Assembly: GCA_035286595.1 (NCBI GenBank) | Contig: DATEDA010000243.1 | Coordinates: 1 to 11,139, forward strand | Reading direction: 5' to 3' | Origin: DATEDA01 sp035286595 | Lineage (GTDB): Bacteria > Pseudomonadota > Gammaproteobacteria > Burkholderiales > SG8-39 | DNA: 11,139 nucleotides | The notes under the pieces: generated by a model | Told to the model about the DNA's origin: nothing | The model's database searches: none | What the model saw: only the letters and a program-made list of their open reading frames with translations | Program-made: the position numbers and the translations under genes | Part shown: positions 1-6,086 of the stretch, one piece after another | How positions within the stretch are numbered: position 1 is the stretch's first letter | Layout: every line of letters begins with the position of its first letter

Positions 1-178
1 CGCAAGGCTCGCCGCGGCGGAAGAGGATCGTGCCCGCCGGCGCGCGGACTTGTGCGGTGGCGGCCGCAATCCGGTCGAGCTCCTCCGGCGCGAGCTCACG
101 GAAGAGCGGCAGATTCTTGAGGAAGTCCTGGACCCGGACGGCACCGGAGATCGTCACCGCGCCATGCTCGGGCGCCAC
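1..178 (-). CDS. Crp/Fnr-family regulator, N-terminal fragment (cut by window start)
   Basis: The minus-strand frame entering the window at base 1 encodes the beginning of a cyclic-nucleotide-binding domain. It reads QDFLKNLPLFRELAPEELDR, then a stretch ending in APAGTILFRRGEPC. The 'LPLF..L..EEL..IA' helix followed by 'aG..lF..Ge' is the usual opening of Crp/Fnr-type sensor domains. Only about 50-59 residues are visible; the rest of the effector domain and any helix-turn-helix lie outside. The start is uncertain: GTG at 178 and GTG at 157 are both in frame, no ATG is available, and no clear Shine-Dalgarno precedes either. The gene lies downstream of dctM in the same direction but behind several hairpins, so it is probably transcribed separately. 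A cyclic-nucleotide-binding protein without a DNA-binding domain is an alternative. Confidence 0.7.
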   Translation of the reverse strand, partial: MAPEHGAVTISGAVRVQDFLKNLPLFRELAPEELDRIAAATAQVRAPAGTILFRRGEPC

Positions 179-199
179 CCCGGGCAGAACTTTGATCTG

Positions 200-262
200 C
201 GCTAAAGGCCCGGCCCGCCGACGGGCGGCCGGGCTGAGCGCCCGATCCCCGCTTGCGCGGGG
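200..262 (-). terminator. GC-rich hairpins ahead of the Crp/Fnr gene, one followed by a short T run
   Basis: Two inverted repeats are visible. CCCCGC (247-252) pairs with GCGGGG (257-262) across a TTGC loop. GCCCGGCC (208-215) pairs with GGCCGGGC (227-234), with further partial pairing inside. Read on the minus strand, the second stem is followed by CTTTAG, a weak uridine tract. Together with the hairpins next to dctM they plausibly end the TRAP operon transcript before the Crp/Fnr gene. The short T run makes purely intrinsic termination uncertain. Confidence 0.4.
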
Positions 263-314
263 AGTGAGCCGGGGTTTCGGGAGCCGTGCCTGCGCACGTC
301 TCCCGCCGGCGAAC

Positions 315-355
315 GCCAGCGCCGATGCAGCGGCGCTGGCCTCGCTAACGCGAGG
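315..355 (-). terminator. Tandem hairpins immediately after dctM
   Basis: Directly after the dctM stop codon (356-358) are two perfect inverted repeats. CCTCGC (340-345) and GCGAGG (350-355) form a 6-bp stem with a 4-nt loop. GCCAGCGCC (315-323) and GGCGCTGGC (332-340) form a 9-bp stem with an 8-nt loop. They share base 340. On the minus strand the second is followed only by GTTCG, so no real T tract is present. They may protect the mRNA 3' end or help termination together with the hairpins at 200-262. Confidence 0.5.
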
Positions 356-1648
356 TCACTTCATGAACTTCGGGAGGTAGGTCGCGAGCTCGGGGAACGC
401 GACCATGACCGCGAGCAGGGCCACCAGCGCGACGGTGAACGGCGTCACGCCGCGGAACACGGTCCCGATCGTGAGATGGCGGATCAGGTTCTTCACGACG
501 AAGATATTCATGCCTACGGGCGGGCTGATGAGGCCGATCTGCACCACGATCACGACGATGATGCCGAACCAGACCGGATCGTAGCCGAGCCCGGTCACCA
601 TCGGAAAGAACAGCGGCACCGTGAGGAGGATCATCGACAGCTCCTCCATCGCCGTGCCGAGCACGACATAGATCACGCAGATCGCGGCGATGACCAGCCA
701 CGGCGTGGCCTGGAACTGGCTCGCGAAGCCCTTCAGGTCGGCCGGCATGGTCGTGTAGTTGATGAAGTTCGCGAAGATCAGCGCGCCGATCAGGATCATG
801 AACAGCATGGAGGTGGTGCGGGCGCTCTCGATCAACACCTCGACGAGCACGCGCCACGACAACGCCCGGCGCGCGAGCGCGAACAGGAACGCGCCGCCCG
901 CGCCGATGCCCGCACCTTCGGTCGCGGTGAACCACCCGGCGTAGATGCCGCCGATGACCAGCAGGAAGAGCAGCACCACCGGCCAGACGCGCTTGCTCGC
1001 CGCCAGCCGCTCGGCCCAAGAGCCCCGCTCCCCGCGCGGGCCCGCCTTCGGATCCCGCCAGGTGATCCACGCGACCGCGAGACAGAGCAGCACCGTCGCC
1101 ATGATGCCGGGCAGGATGCCGGCGACGAACACTTTTCCGATGCTGGTCTCAGTCATGATCCCGTAGATCACCATGATCACCGACGGCGGGATCAGGATCC
1201 CGAGCGTGCCGCCGGCGGCGATCGAGCCCGCGGCGAGCCGGTCGCTGTACCCGAACTTGCGCATCGACGGATAGGCCACCTTGGAGAACGTCGCCGCGGT
1301 GGCGATCGAGGAGCCGCAGATCGAGCCGAAGCCCGCGCTCGCGATCACGGTGGACATGGCGAGCCCGCCGCGCAGGTGACCGAGGAAGGCATGGGCGGCG
1401 CGATACAGCTCCTCCGACATGCGCGCGCGCACCACGAAGTTCCCCATCAGGATGAAGAGCGGGATCACCGACAGGGTGTACGAGAGCCCGGTCTCGTAGG
1501 TGGTCTGCCCGATCATCGCCGCCGCGGCGTTGAGGTTCAGCTTGTAGGCGAAACCGAAGAAGCCCACGATGCCCATCGCGAACGCCATCGGCACCCGCAG
1601 GAACGCGAGCCCGAGGAACGCGGCGAACCCGACGAGCGCCTCGGTCAC
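356..1648 (-). CDS. dctM: TRAP transporter large membrane subunit (DctM family)
   Basis: A 430-residue, very hydrophobic protein of normal DctM length (about 425-440). It forms the ion-coupled transport channel in the inner membrane of a tripartite ATP-independent periplasmic transporter. The alternating hydrophobic segments suggest about 11-12 membrane spans. The family signature is clear: a glycine/serine-rich stretch (GSICGSSIATAATFSKVAYP), then GTLGILIPPSVIMVIYG and VFVAGILPG, and late in the protein SPPVGMNIFVVK. The chosen start is GTG at 1648, whose GTGA overlaps the dctQ stop by 4 bp and which has a GGAAGG-type ribosome-binding site inside the dctQ end. The frame is open further upstream to 1864, but that part lies over dctQ. 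The overlap implies translational coupling with dctQ. The substrate cannot be read from this subunit. Confidence 0.95.
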   Translation of the reverse strand: MTEALVGFAAFLGLAFLRVPMAFAMGIVGFFGFAYKLNLNAAAAMIGQTTYETGLSYTLSVIPLFILMGNFVVRARMSEELYRAAHAFLGHLRGGLAMSTVIASAGFGSICGSSIATAATFSKVAYPSMRKFGYSDRLAAGSIAAGGTLGILIPPSVIMVIYGIMTETSIGKVFVAGILPGIMATVLLCLAVAWITWRDPKAGPRGERGSWAERLAASKRVWPVVLLFLLVIGGIYAGWFTATEGAGIGAGGAFLFALARRALSWRVLVEVLIESARTTSMLFMILIGALIFANFINYTTMPADLKGFASQFQATPWLVIAAICVIYVVLGTAMEELSMILLTVPLFFPMVTGLGYDPVWFGIIVVIVVQIGLISPPVGMNIFVVKNLIRHLTIGTVFRGVTPFTVALVALLAVMVAFPELATYLPKFMK

Positions 1649-2157
1649 GCGCTGCCTTCCTCGACGAAGTGCCGGTGCGGCCGCCGGAACGCGAGCACGA
1701 TCAGCGCGATTGCCGTGAACGCCATCAGCAGGCTCATGGCGTAGCCGAGCCAGGCGGTGTCGATCTTGAGCACCGCCGTCGTCTCGCCCGCGCGGCCGAG
1801 CTGCTCGGCGCGCAGCCACAGCCGCCAGGCGAGGTAGCCCGTGCAGAGGAACCCGATCGCGCACGCGACCACGTGCTGGATGCGGAACAGCCAGTCGGGG
1901 ATCACCGGATCGAAGAGATCCACCGTGACGTGGTCGTCGCGCAGCGTGACCAGCGGCAGACCGGCGAAGATGAGCGCGGCAAGCAGCATCTCGGTGAGCT
2001 CGAACCCGCCCCAGACCGGCTTGTTGAGGAAGTAGCGCCCGACGACGTCCACACAGGTGAGCAGCATCAGGCCGAACATCACCGCCGCGGCGAAATAGCC
2101 GAGCAGCGGCACGACCGTGCGGTCGAACCAGTCGAGGGGCTGACGGGGCTCGCTCAT
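1645..2157 (-). CDS. dctQ: TRAP transporter small membrane subunit (DctQ family)
   Basis: A 170-residue protein with four predicted membrane spans, at roughly residues 15-36, 50-70, 93-115 and 135-157, typical of DctQ. It partners DctM in the inner membrane and is needed for TRAP transport. Family traits are the CVDVVGRYFLNKPVWGGFEL segment after the first span and LVTLRDDHVTVDLF after the second, matching the usual 'R..~~~p..g..El.~~.m...~f.g....~r...hi.vd'. The ATG at 2157 is preceded by GAGGG (2165-2169) at proper spacing. Its stop overlaps the dctM start by 4 bp. It is separated from dctP by 131 bp holding a terminator-like hairpin, so its expression probably depends on read-through or on a separate promoter. 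Confidence 0.95.
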   Translation of the reverse strand: MSEPRQPLDWFDRTVVPLLGYFAAAVMFGLMLLTCVDVVGRYFLNKPVWGGFELTEMLLAALIFAGLPLVTLRDDHVTVDLFDPVIPDWLFRIQHVVACAIGFLCTGYLAWRLWLRAEQLGRAGETTAVLKIDTAWLGYAMSLLMAFTAIALIVLAFRRPHRHFVEEGSA

Positions 2158-2230
2158 TGAACTACCCTCGCGGCTCGCCCGCTCGGGATTCGCCCTTGGG
2201 GCGGCCCTGCGGGCTCATGCCGGCTTCAGG

Positions 2231-2271
2231 AAAACAATCGCGGCACCGCGGGAGCCCCGGGGTGCCGCGAT
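2231..2271 (-). terminator. Terminator/attenuator hairpin between dctP and dctQ
   Basis: ATCGCGGCACC (2237-2247) and GGTGCCGCGAT (2261-2271) form a perfect 11-bp stem with a 13-nt loop, starting 17 nt after the dctP stop. On the minus strand the stem is followed by TGTTTTCC (four T at 2234-2231), the layout of an intrinsic terminator. Partial termination here would give more DctP than DctQ/DctM, and the stem could also stabilise a dctP-only mRNA. Confidence 0.75.
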
Positions 2272-2288
2272 GGTAGCGGTTGCGGACC

Positions 2289-3311
2289 CTACTTCTTCTG
2301 CAGCGCGGCGATCTCGGCGCGGAGCGCCTTCAGCACCGCCGCGCCGTCCACGCCCTTGGGCTTGGCTTTCTTTTCGACCCATTCCTGCACGAGCGGGTCG
2401 GTCTTCGACTTGATCTCGGCCATGAGCTGCGGGCTCGCCACGATGATCGGGATCTTGGCCTCGCGCACGGCCGCCTCGCCTTTGGCGTCGGCCGCGTCCC
2501 AGGCCTGGCCGGAGCGGCGCGCAAGCGCCTCGCCGAGCAGCGGCTGGATCGCGGCGCGGTCGGCGGCAGAGATCTTGTCCCACTTGGACGGGTTCGCGAC
2601 CCACGCGAAGCTCACGTTGTAGAGCCCGCCCGGAACGTACGTGATGTACTTGATGAGCGGCACGAGCTTGAAGGAGGCCGGCGACTCCTTCGGGAAGAAC
2701 ACGCCGTCGGCGACGCCGGAAGACAGCAGCTCGTAGCTCTCCGGGGCGGGCTTGAGCATCGGCACCGCGCCGAGCGCCTTCGTGATGTCGTTGACGAGCC
2801 CCCCGCCGATGCGGATCTTGAGCCCTTCGAGGTCCTTCAGCGAGTTGATCGCGCGCTTGGTGTTGTACATCTGGCCCGGGCCGTGGGTGAACACGGAGAG
2901 CAGGACAAGCTCCTTGTGCTCGCCGGACTTCGCGAGCATCCGCTCGAAGATGCGCTGATACGCGACCGACGTCACCGTGGAGGTTTCGCCCATGAACGGG
3001 AACTCCGGAGCGTCGGTGAGCGCGAAGCGGCCCGGGGTGTAGCCGTGCACGATGAACGACAGGTCCATCAGGCCGTCCTTGACCCCGTCCACCGTCTGGA
3101 ACGGCCCGACCGGGGCCTTGGGCAGGATGTTGCACTTCACCCGGCCCGAGGTCGCCTTCTCGAAGTCGGCGCACAACGGCGTGAGCATGTTGGCCGTGAT
3201 CGGGTGCGCGGGCGATACCCACGAGCTGGCGTTGAGCGTCACTTGCGCAGCGGCGATGCCGGCCGTGAGCGCGGCGGCGACGGCGAGCGCGATCCGGATG
3301 ATGAACAGCAT
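2289..3311 (-). CDS. dctP: TRAP transporter periplasmic solute-binding protein (DctP family)
   Basis: A 340-residue protein with a Sec signal peptide: an N-terminal hydrophobic stretch to about residue 20 and likely cleavage near AAA-Q at 22-23. It captures the solute in the periplasm and delivers it to DctQM. DctP-family traits are the GVKDGLMDLSFIVHGYTPGRF segment (75-95 area), LEGLKIRIGGG around Arg167 (the family's usual carboxylate-binding arginine) and ALGAVPM followed by SYELLSSGVADGVFFP (179-207). The Arg suggests a carboxylated ligand, which is family knowledge rather than something visible here. The ATG at 3311 has a strong AGGAGGG ribosome-binding site (3319-3325) about 7 nt upstream. 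It lies 134 bp after the DUF2783 gene on the same strand. An alternative would be a DctP used only as a sensor, but the adjacent dctQM argues for transport. Confidence 0.95.
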   Translation of the reverse strand: MLFIIRIALAVAAALTAGIAAAQVTLNASSWVSPAHPITANMLTPLCADFEKATSGRVKCNILPKAPVGPFQTVDGVKDGLMDLSFIVHGYTPGRFALTDAPEFPFMGETSTVTSVAYQRIFERMLAKSGEHKELVLLSVFTHGPGQMYNTKRAINSLKDLEGLKIRIGGGLVNDITKALGAVPMLKPAPESYELLSSGVADGVFFPKESPASFKLVPLIKYITYVPGGLYNVSFAWVANPSKWDKISAADRAAIQPLLGEALARRSGQAWDAADAKGEAAVREAKIPIIVASPQLMAEIKSKTDPLVQEWVEKKAKPKGVDGAAVLKALRAEIAALQKK

Positions 3312-3445
3312 GGTTGAACCCTCCTCGGTAGATCGGTCGATCGGCGCCTCGCACCGTCCGGTGGCTCGAGCGCTCTCGGAAACGACAGGAGCGCGTAGCC
3401 TACCGTATCGTGCAACGGCCGGCCAGCGGCAGCGCTACGCGCGTG
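3312..3445 (-). other. 134-bp intergenic gap before dctP with a short dyad
   Basis: The gap between the DUF2783 gene and dctP holds the dctP ribosome-binding site and the dyad GATCGGTCGATC (3331-3342; 5-bp arms around a 2-nt centre). I see no convincing -35/-10 pair on the minus strand. It may carry an internal promoter or operator, or simply be a spacer. Confidence 0.3.
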
Positions 3446-3643
3446 CTATCCGCCCTTCCCGAACGCCGTCCGCGCCGCCGCCACGCAGGCGAGCAGCACC
3501 TGCTGGTCGCCCACCTGGTTGGCGAGCAGGAACACGAGCCGGGCGTCGAGCTCGGCAGACTGGACCTCGCTCAGACCCTCGTGCGCGCTCACGAGCGCGG
3601 CATAGAAGCCGTCGGGATCGGCGATGTTGGGGTCGGTTCTCAT
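3446..3643 (-). CDS. DUF2783 family small protein
   Basis: A 65-residue protein opening MRTDPNIADPDGFYAALVSA and containing ELDARLVFLLANQVGDQQVL. This resembles DUF2783: 'DPN..dPD.FYa.Li.aH.gLs...S..l.arL.LlLaN.iGD'. I recall this small family next to FAD-dependent aromatic hydroxylases; its biochemical role is unknown. No membrane span or signal peptide is seen, so it is probably cytoplasmic and helical. Its ATG (3643-3641) overlaps the monooxygenase stop as ATGA, so the two are likely translated together in similar amounts. That makes an accessory or stabilising subunit for the hydroxylase a reasonable inference. The family assignment is from remembered sequence pattern. Confidence 0.75.
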   Translation of the reverse strand: MRTDPNIADPDGFYAALVSAHEGLSEVQSAELDARLVFLLANQVGDQQVLLACVAAARTAFGKGG

Positions 3644-5280
3644 ATGAGAAGCGCCTTGCGCAACGCGGCTTCCGCCGCCGCTGCCGTCGCGTTCGGCAGC
3701 AGCGCCGCAACATAGAGATCGGGCCGGACGAGCGCGAAGGTGTCGGGCTCGGCCTTGAGCACGGTGGCGAGCTTGCCTTCCGGGTCGCCGATGCCGCCGG
3801 GGCCGCACACGAAGAACCGGAACGGGAGCCCGGTCGCCTCGATGCGGGCGAACTCCGCGAGTTCGTGACCGCGCGTGGGCTGGTACAGGATGCCGATGAA
3901 CGCCGTGCCGACCTGCCCGGCGAGCTCGACGAGGTTTCCACGCGCACCGCCCGGAAGCGTGATCGGGACATTCTGTACCGACCAGCCGGCGCCGGTGACG
4001 GCGGGCGAGTCGGGATAAGGATTCGCGACCGACAGCCGACCGGAGTTGACGAGCGGGCGCGCAAACGGGTGCTCCCGAGCGAGGCCGATCACCGCGCGGC
4101 GCAGCAGCCGCTCGGCGGGCGAAAGGGGCGAGAGGAAGCGTTCGGTGCGGGTCGTGACTTCGAGATTCTCCCGGGCGGCGGCGTGGCGCTCGGCGTCGTA
4201 CGTGTCGAGCAGGCGCTGCGGCGCGAGGCCCTTCCGGACGAGCGCCAGCTTCCAGCCGAGGTTGAACGCGTCCTGGATGCCGGTGTTGCCGCCGCGCGCG
4301 CCGAAGGGGCCGACGACGTGTGCCGCGTCGCCGATGAAGAACACGCGCCCGTGGCGGAAGTGGTCGAGAAGGTGGGCGCGGTACGAATAGGGGCCCACCC
4401 ACACCAGCTCGAACTCGCGGTGCCCGAGGTGCGCGCGCAGCCGCGCTTCGGCCACGTCCCTGCGGCTCACGTACTCGGGATCGCTGTCGGGGTCCATCTG
4501 GTAGTCGAGCCGCCAGACGTCGTCGCCCATCAGGTGCTGCCAGACGCCGCGGTTCTCGTTGAACGGCGCCTCGACCCAGGTCCAGCGCTCGGTCATGAAC
4601 TTCTCCTTGAAGCGGACGTCGGTGATGCACCAGCGGTCGGCGCCGCGCGCGCTGTGGGTCTCGAGCCCGAAGCCGTCGCGGATCGCGCTGTTCACGCCGG
4701 CCGCGTCGATGAGCCATTCGGCTTCCAGCGTGTAGGGTCCCGCGGGCGTCTCGACGGCGACGGTGACGCAATCGGCCGACTGGCCGACCTTCGTCACCCG
4801 GTTCTTCCACCGCAGGTCGCAGCGGCCGAGCTCGGCGATGCGATCGGCGAGGAACCACTCGATGTAGAACTGCTGCAGATTGATGAACGGCGGCTGCTCG
4901 GAGGCGCTCTCGAGCTGGAGGTTGAAGGAATAGACGAGGTCGTTGCCGGCAAAGGTCTTGCCCACCGACCAGGTGATGCCCTTCTCCTTCACCCGATGGT
5001 AGGTACCGAGCCGGGCGAAGACCTCCAGCGTCTTCTGCGCGTACACGATGCCGCGCGAGGACGCGCCGCGGACGCCGATCGTGTCGTCCTCGTCGAGGAG
5101 GACGCAGTCGATCCCGCGGTTGGCGAGGTCGCACCCCAGCGTGAGCCCGGAAAGCCCGCCGCCGACGATGACGATCGGGTAGCGCTTGCGCTCGCCCCGC
5201 GCGAGCTCCGGCGGCGGAACGAACGGATAAACCGGGAGCTTGTACCCGCCGGTCCAGACGGGCTGCTCGGTCCCGCCCAT
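3640..5280 (-). CDS. FAD-dependent aromatic hydroxylase-type monooxygenase (MhpA/PheA-like)
   Basis: A 546-residue cytoplasmic flavoprotein, close to the length of 3-(3-hydroxyphenyl)propionate hydroxylase (about 550). Family members use NAD(P)H and O2 to hydroxylate phenolic rings. A short N-terminal arm (1-33) precedes the FAD Rossmann motif PIVIVGGGLSGLTLG (35-49), with the ribose-binding acidic end LLDEDD (61-66). The second FAD motif is RVFFIGDAAHVVGPFGARGG (312-331), including Gly317-Asp318. The C-terminal third (about 400-546) resembles the thioredoxin-like domain of this group. The middle DG motif is odd: it reads DAAGVNSAIR (192-201), with Ala194 where the usual Asp stands. The ATG at 5280 lies 4 bp after the aldolase-like gene's stop, with GGAG upstream. 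The frame is open to 5442 but overlaps that gene. The substrate is not determinable; a non-phenolic substrate is possible. Confidence 0.88.
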   Translation of the reverse strand: MGGTEQPVWTGGYKLPVYPFVPPPELARGERKRYPIVIVGGGLSGLTLGCDLANRGIDCVLLDEDDTIGVRGASSRGIVYAQKTLEVFARLGTYHRVKEKGITWSVGKTFAGNDLVYSFNLQLESASEQPPFINLQQFYIEWFLADRIAELGRCDLRWKNRVTKVGQSADCVTVAVETPAGPYTLEAEWLIDAAGVNSAIRDGFGLETHSARGADRWCITDVRFKEKFMTERWTWVEAPFNENRGVWQHLMGDDVWRLDYQMDPDSDPEYVSRRDVAEARLRAHLGHREFELVWVGPYSYRAHLLDHFRHGRVFFIGDAAHVVGPFGARGGNTGIQDAFNLGWKLALVRKGLAPQRLLDTYDAERHAAARENLEVTTRTERFLSPLSPAERLLRRAVIGLAREHPFARPLVNSGRLSVANPYPDSPAVTGAGWSVQNVPITLPGGARGNLVELAGQVGTAFIGILYQPTRGHELAEFARIEATGLPFRFFVCGPGGIGDPEGKLATVLKAEPDTFALVRPDLYVAALLPNATAAAAEAALRKALLI

Positions 5281-5284
5281 GGCG

Positions 5285-6076
5285 CTAGCTCCGGTAGTCG
5301 ATCCAGCCCGGTCCCTGCTTCGAGCGCTCCATCTTGCGCACCGTGGCGTCGAACACCCGCTGACAGGTATCGCCGTGAGCCTCGTAGCGGAACGCGACCT
5401 CCTTGCACTGCTCCCGCACGTCGTCGGTGAGCGGGATGTCATAGCCGCCGATCGCGGCCGCCTGGCACTGCACCTCGCACGCGCGTTGCAGCGTCCACAT
5501 CAGCGAGAACGCGTGCGCGACGTTGTGCTCGCCGACGAGCAGCCCGTGGTTGCGCAGGATCAGCACGTGCTTCGCGCCCAGGCTCGCGACGAGGCGGGGC
5601 TGCTCCTCCGGCCGGACCGTGATCCCCTCGAAGTCGTGATAAGCGACCCGGCCGATCAGCATCGCGCCGTAAAAGTCGTCGTGCCCGAGGCCCGCGCGCC
5701 GGCACGCGATCGCCATGCCGGCGGTCGTGTGAGAGTGCATGATGCAGTGCGCGTCGTCGCGCGCGGCGTGGAGCGCGCTGTGGATGATGAAGCCGGCGCG
5801 GTTCACCGCGTGCTCGGTGGGCGCGACCGGGCTGCCGTCGAGGTCGATCTTCACGAGGTTCGAGGCCGTCACCTCGTCGTACCAGAGGCCGAACGGGTTG
5901 ATCAGGAAGTGCCGCTCCGGACCGGGAACCCGCACGGTGATGTGGTTGAAGATGTTCTCCGTCCAGCCCAGCCAGTCGAACACGCGGTAGCAGGCGGCGA
6001 GCTGGATGCGCAGCTCCCATTCCGCGTCGCTGATGTGAGCGGGCTTCCCGAGCACGTGGGTTTCGGCGGTTCCCAT
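5285..6076 (-). CDS. Class II aldolase/adducin family protein
   Basis: A 263-residue cytoplasmic protein with the class II aldolase/adducin fold. Likely zinc ligands are His114 and His116 in CIMHSHTTAGMA and His177 in LRNHGLLVGE. The early motif NIFNHITVRVPG (41-52) corresponds to the 'GN.S.R' phosphate-binding region of fuculose-phosphate aldolase. The segment NRAGFIIHSALHAARDD (92-108) precedes the zinc histidines. By remembered alignment to FucA, the catalytic Glu73 position is Gly95 here, so sugar-phosphate aldolase activity is doubtful. Metal-dependent decarboxylation or C-C cleavage of another substrate is possible. The ATG at 6076 has a strong AAGGAGG (6081-6087) that overlaps the upstream gene's stop codon; the gap is 10 bp. 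The monooxygenase follows 4 bp later, pointing to a shared pathway. Confidence 0.88.
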   Translation of the reverse strand: MGTAETHVLGKPAHISDAEWELRIQLAACYRVFDWLGWTENIFNHITVRVPGPERHFLINPFGLWYDEVTASNLVKIDLDGSPVAPTEHAVNRAGFIIHSALHAARDDAHCIMHSHTTAGMAIACRRAGLGHDDFYGAMLIGRVAYHDFEGITVRPEEQPRLVASLGAKHVLILRNHGLLVGEHNVAHAFSLMWTLQRACEVQCQAAAIGGYDIPLTDDVREQCKEVAFRYEAHGDTCQRVFDATVRKMERSKQGPGWIDYRS

Positions 6077-6086
6077 GGATCCTCCT

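Noticed and set aside
476..1744. Long plus-strand frame opposite dctM (422 codons)
   Set aside because: The translation is dominated by His, Asp, Arg and Glu, as expected from the reverse of hydrophobic membrane codons. DctM on the other strand is unmistakable.
1649..1864. N-terminal extension of dctM into dctQ
   Set aside because: The GTG at 1648 gives family-typical length, a 4-bp GTGA overlap and a ribosome-binding site; the extension is Arg-rich over dctQ codons.
3052..5430. Very long open frame on the plus strand (792 codons) opposite the monooxygenase and dctP
   Set aside because: Its translation is rich in Arg, Ala, Glu and low-complexity stretches with no recognisable domain, while the minus strand holds clear flavoprotein and DctP motifs. 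It is the usual antisense shadow in GC-rich DNA.
5281..5442. N-terminal extension of the monooxygenase up to 5442
   Set aside because: It overlaps the conserved end of the aldolase-like gene, and the ATG at 5280 gives a normal-length protein just after that gene's stop.
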